A stretch of DNA of 37,341 bases from M3007 sp031398055 (GTDB lineage: Bacteria > Bacteroidota > Bacteroidia > Chitinophagales > Saprospiraceae). This document shows positions 35,013-37,341 of this stretch, piece by piece. The notes under the pieces were generated by a model, which saw nothing but the letters and a program-made list of their open reading frames with translations, did not search any database and was not told the origin of the DNA. The DNA lies in contig JANNMS010000102.1 of the NCBI GenBank assembly GCA_031398055.1, positions 1 through 37,341 of the forward strand, written 5' to 3'. Both the position numbers and the translations under genes were made by a program. Numbering within the stretch: position 1 is the stretch's first letter; each line of letters begins with the position of its first letter.

Positions 35013-36161
35013 TCAGTGCAAGCGATTCGGCGGCCCATTGTTTGGACGCGGGCATTTTACCTTTCCCTTGCCAAACCAGCGAGGTTTGTCGGGTTTTCCC
35101 GGTTTTGAATTGGAAGAAAACTTGCAGGCATTCGCAAAACGCAGCCGCATCGAAAGTTCAAAAACGCCGCCGGTCTGCGTGCCAACGTGCCCGGTCGGGA
35201 TGTCGTAACTGGCTTCTACTTTAAAAATTTGTCCGTCTTTTTTCACGCCCCACTCGCGGGACAGGGCAAAAACAAAAGCGTTGGCATTGGCCGAGGAGAA
35301 AAATTTGCGACCGCGAAAAGCCATCAAACTGACGCCCCAATCATTGAAAGCAGAGTTCAAACCGACGGCAAACGAGGTCAAATGACCCTGAAAATGCGCC
35401 CGTCCCAAAAAGGTGTAGTTCCAATATCTGACCTTCGAGCCGACCCAATCTTTCGGAAAAGGCACCGTAATTCCAGTGTGAATCGTCCAGCGAAGCGGCA
35501 AAACAACGCTGTTGTCGCCCAACAAAGATTCCTCCGGGCGAACCAAAAAACGGGTGTGGTGCACCGCCGTCCCAAAACTGAAAAACGGGTTTTTGTTAAA
35601 ACTTCCCGTTTTAAAAAACGGCAATTCTCCACGATAAACCACGCCGCCGCCGACCGAAGCAAACCTCGATTTGCCCGTCCGTTCGGCCATGCTGGCGGGC
35701 AAATTGTCCAAATTCCCATCCAATTCGGTGGAAAAAGCCGTGATTTGATCCGAAAAAATCAGTTTGTCGTAGTCCAAAAATTTCTCGGCATAACTACCGA
35801 TCAAACCCAAATGCAACGCGGAATTGTCGCCCGTCTGGACGATTTTGGCGAGGCTGCCACCCAAATTGAGGGTGCTCAACGCTCCCCCACCCTCGCGATC
35901 TTTCAAAGCATGGAACGCGAAACCGACGCCCGATTTGTCGATCTGACATTCGATGCAGGTGCTCATAGTTTGAAAACGGTTCGGCCAGTTGACATACCAC
36001 TGCTCGCGGAATTGCCCGGCCAACGAAAAACCCTCGTCCAAACCGGTCAGGGCTGGATTGAGCAGGGTGCGGTCGTTGTAAAATTGGGAAAATCCGGCAT
36101 CTTGGGCTGACAGGTTTTGAAAAAAGAAAAGTGAAAAGGAAAGAAGCAGACTGTATTTCAT
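35013..36161 (-). CDS. PorP/SprF family type IX secretion outer-membrane protein
   Basis: A 382-residue protein with a signal peptide (MKYSLLLSFSLFFF, ending LSAQ). The family opening is textbook: DAGFSQFYNDRTLLNPALTG. Later come GGSLAKIVQTGDNSALHLGL, SFGTAVHHTRF and GGVFELSMRLRF near the end of the barrel. A basic, proline-rich tail (NSKPGKPDKPRWFGKGKVKC) follows the last strand. PorP/SprF proteins work with type B sorting-domain cargo at the outer membrane; the adhesin gene 94 bp downstream is the obvious partner. It is about 25% identical by eye to the first PorP/SprF protein at most, so the two probably serve different cargo. A CCTAACG motif lies 41 bases upstream of its start. Confidence 0.9.
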   Translation of the reverse strand: MKYSLLLSFSLFFFQNLSAQDAGFSQFYNDRTLLNPALTGLDEGFSLAGQFREQWYVNWPNRFQTMSTCIECQIDKSGVGFAFHALKDREGGGALSTLNLGGSLAKIVQTGDNSALHLGLIGSYAEKFLDYDKLIFSDQITAFSTELDGNLDNLPASMAERTGKSRFASVGGGVVYRGELPFFKTGSFNKNPFFSFGTAVHHTRFLVRPEESLLGDNSVVLPLRWTIHTGITVPFPKDWVGSKVRYWNYTFLGRAHFQGHLTSFAVGLNSAFNDWGVSLMAFRGRKFFSSANANAFVFALSREWGVKKDGQIFKVEASYDIPTGHVGTQTGGVFELSMRLRFANACKFSSNSKPGKPDKPRWFGKGKVKCPRPNNGPPNRLH

Positions 36162-36197
36162 AAAAAAGAAGGATTTTGTTGATGATGTATTTTACCC

Positions 36198-36210
36198 GAA
36201 AACGTTAGGT
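36198..36210 (-). promoter_or_regulatory. CCTAACG motif upstream of second PorP/SprF gene
   Basis: On the minus strand it reads ACCTAACGTTTTC, ending 36 bases before the ATG at 36161. Twelve of the bases match the motif at 22544-22555. Confidence 0.5.
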
Positions 36211-36295
36211 TATGAAAAAGGGAAACCTCTTTTTTGAGGCAAAAAAAATTTTAAACGCTTGGACAATGCCCCGACACAGTGATTGGCAGAGGTTT

Positions 36296-36322
36296 TACAT
36301 TTGCCCATTCGTTTTAAAAACG
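36296..36322 (+). promoter_or_regulatory. Candidate -7 box and small palindrome upstream of KilA-N gene
   Basis: TACATTTG (36296-36303) fits the Bacteroidota -7 consensus TAnnTTTG exactly, 30 bp before the ATG at 36334. No TTG is seen at the usual spacing for a -33 box. CGTTTT-A-AAAACG (36310-36322) is a palindrome in the presumed leader and might be an operator. Confidence 0.4.
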
Positions 36323-36333
36323 GATTTTTTTGA

Positions 36334-37164
36334 ATGAAAAAGGCAAAAAGAACGCTCCAAGTTGAAGGCACCGAAATTACGTTGATTGCCGAAGCCGAAA
36401 ATGACTATTTGTCGTTGACCGATATTGACCACAAATTTGAAGGAAAAGGTCGGCACATTGAAAATTGGCTGCGCAATCAAAACACAATCGAATACCTCGC
36501 CACTTGGGAAATGCTGCACAACCCGGATTTTAATTCCATGCAATTGCATGGAATTAAAGAACAAGTAGGCATCAACCGTTTCCTGATTTCTGCCGGAAAA
36601 TGGGTCGAAATGACCAATGCCATCGGAATTGTGGCAAAAAGTGGCCGATATGGTGGCACTTTCGCCCATCCCGATATCGCTTTTCACTTTTGCCTGTGGC
36701 TCTCGCCGACCTTCCAACTTTATGTGGCCAAAGAATTCCAGCGGCTCAAAAAAGAAGAATCCGCCGAGGAAAAAATGGCACTCGAATGGAATTTGCGGCG
36801 CGCACTTTCAAAAATAAATTACCGAATCCACACCGATGCCATCCGCCAAAACTTGATCCCGCAACGCATTTTTAAGTCTTTGAATGCCCAAGAATTGGCT
36901 TACGCCAACGAAGCCGACCTGCTCAATTTGGCTCTTTTTGGCCACACCGCAAAAATGTGGCGGCAACAAAACCCGGATTTGAAAGGCAATCTGCGCGACC
37001 ATGCCACCGATGAACAATTGCTCGTGCTCGCCAATTTGGAAAGCCACAACGCCCAATTTATCAAAGAAGGACTTTCCCAAAACGAACGGCTGGAAAAACT
37101 GAACGAAATCGCAATTTATCAAATGCAGGTGCTGGTTCGGGTGGCGGGGAAATTGTTGGGGTGA
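36334..37164 (+). CDS. KilA-N domain protein
   Basis: A 276-residue cytoplasmic protein with no signal peptide, unlike nearly everything else here. The KilA-N domain (about 1-140) shows DYLSLTDIDHKFEGKGRHIE, IENWLRNQNTIEYLATWE, KWVEMTNAIGIVAKSGRYGG and GTFAHPDIAFHFCLWLSPTF, followed by the LYVAKEFQRLK helix. The C-terminal half is helical (ALEWNLRRALSKINYRIHTD, DEQLLVLANLESHNAQF). KilA-N domains bind DNA and are common in phages, but free-standing chromosomal copies of this length with a conserved C-terminal half are frequent in Bacteroidota. No phage genes or integrase lie beside it, so this is probably a cargo or housekeeping copy and not part of a prophage. The target is unknown. Confidence 0.87.
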   Translation: MKKAKRTLQVEGTEITLIAEAENDYLSLTDIDHKFEGKGRHIENWLRNQNTIEYLATWEMLHNPDFNSMQLHGIKEQVGINRFLISAGKWVEMTNAIGIVAKSGRYGGTFAHPDIAFHFCLWLSPTFQLYVAKEFQRLKKEESAEEKMALEWNLRRALSKINYRIHTDAIRQNLIPQRIFKSLNAQELAYANEADLLNLALFGHTAKMWRQQNPDLKGNLRDHATDEQLLVLANLESHNAQFIKEGLSQNERLEKLNEIAIYQMQVLVRVAGKLLG

Positions 37165-37226
37165 AAAATTGGGGCATCGCTGCTGTTTTTAAGTAGGTGA
37201 AAGTAAGTTTTCAGGTGTTTGAAAAA

Positions 37227-37239
37227 GCGGCAGAGCCGC
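37227..37239. repeat. Short GCGGC/GCCGC hairpin
   Basis: GCGGC-AGA-GCCGC (37227-37239), followed by AAAATATTTGTAG. It is a REP-like unit related in style to the larger hairpin that follows, 63 bp after the KilA-N stop. It may serve as that gene's terminator. Confidence 0.6.
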
Positions 37240-37277
37240 AAAATATTTGTAGTAGTGACCCAACGAAATTTTTTCAG

Positions 37278-37315
37278 AGGTGCGTAGCACCGAAATATTG
37301 CGGTGCTACGCACCT
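37278..37315. repeat. 15-bp REP-like hairpin at the window end
   Basis: AGGTGCGTAGCACCG (37278-37292) and CGGTGCTACGCACCT (37301-37315) are perfect complements around AAATATTG. The sequence after it (GATTGTCTCGATATTCTAC) runs off the window. Such GGTGCGTAGCACC elements occur in many copies between genes in Bacteroidota genomes. Confidence 0.8.
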
Positions 37316-37341
37316 TGCTTGTGATTGTCTCGATATTCTAC

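Noticed and set aside
35187..36110. 307-codon plus-strand frame opposite the second PorP/SprF gene
   Set aside because: It is a shadow frame; the minus strand has signal peptide and family motifs.
36334..37164. KilA-N gene as evidence of a prophage
   Set aside because: There is no integrase, structural or lysis gene nearby, and free-standing KilA-N genes are common in Bacteroidota chromosomes.

Overview
The window looks like a chromosomal segment of a Bacteroidota bacterium, most likely of the Saprospiria/Haliscomenobacter type. The reasons are two PorP/SprF-family outer-membrane proteins, several secreted proteins ending in the gliding-motility-type (type IX secretion, type B) C-terminal domain, start sites without clear Shine-Dalgarno sequences, a TAnnTTTG-like -7 box, and multi-copy TTCGGGA-type intergenic hairpins. 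No rRNA, tRNA, CRISPR array, insertion sequence or reverse transcriptase gene was seen. Nearly every gene encodes an exported or envelope protein.

Layout. Bases 1-176 hold REP-like palindromes. From 177 to 15270 six genes run on the plus strand: a PorP/SprF protein, a caspase with a propeller-like N-terminus, a leucine-rich-repeat (LRR) protein with a frameshifted type IX sorting domain, a giant 2058-residue mosaic (FGE-like, LRR, Ig, YCF48-like, LRR, Ig/SprB-like, sorting domain), a trimeric-fibre-like protein with an endosialidase-chaperone (S74) end, and a small Ig plus sorting-domain protein. They meet head-on a four-gene minus-strand operon (20126 to 15284): CHASE2 membrane sensor, secreted Ig-like protein, lipoprotein, and caspase-TSP3-FGE protein. 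A divergent region with an 11-bp inverted repeat separates this operon from a plus-strand caspase-FGE gene (20389-22365). Next come an HExxHxxGxxH metallopeptidase lipoprotein (22652-23878) and a small CARDB-like protein (24630-24211, minus). Two tandem caspase-TSP3-FGE paralogues (26721-24820 and 28703-26784, minus), an FGE-like protein (30060-28894), a 1604-residue PKD adhesin (34918-30104) and a second PorP/SprF protein (36161-35013) follow, all minus. A KilA-N protein (36334-37164, plus) and more REP-like hairpins end the window.

How it may work together. Five caspase-family proteins lie within 29 kb. All have a signal peptide, an intact His/Cys dyad and a canonical EF-hand loop at the end of the caspase domain, and four are fused to a C-terminal FGE-like (C-type-lectin-fold) domain. 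The most striking point is that the last 47 codons of the FGE domains at 20389-22365 and 30060-28894 align without gaps but differ mainly at first and second codon positions. The differing codons are often NNC where an AAC template would fit, and they are followed by an identical 24-nt tail. That is the signature of variable regions of a diversity-generating retroelement (DGR). No template repeat or reverse transcriptase is in the window, so these would be remote targets or relics. I infer a set of exported caspase receptors with diversified ligand-binding ends, beside adhesins and an envelope sensor. A recurring CCTAACG-type motif sits upstream of six genes of the set, each time pointing toward the gene, and suggests shared control.
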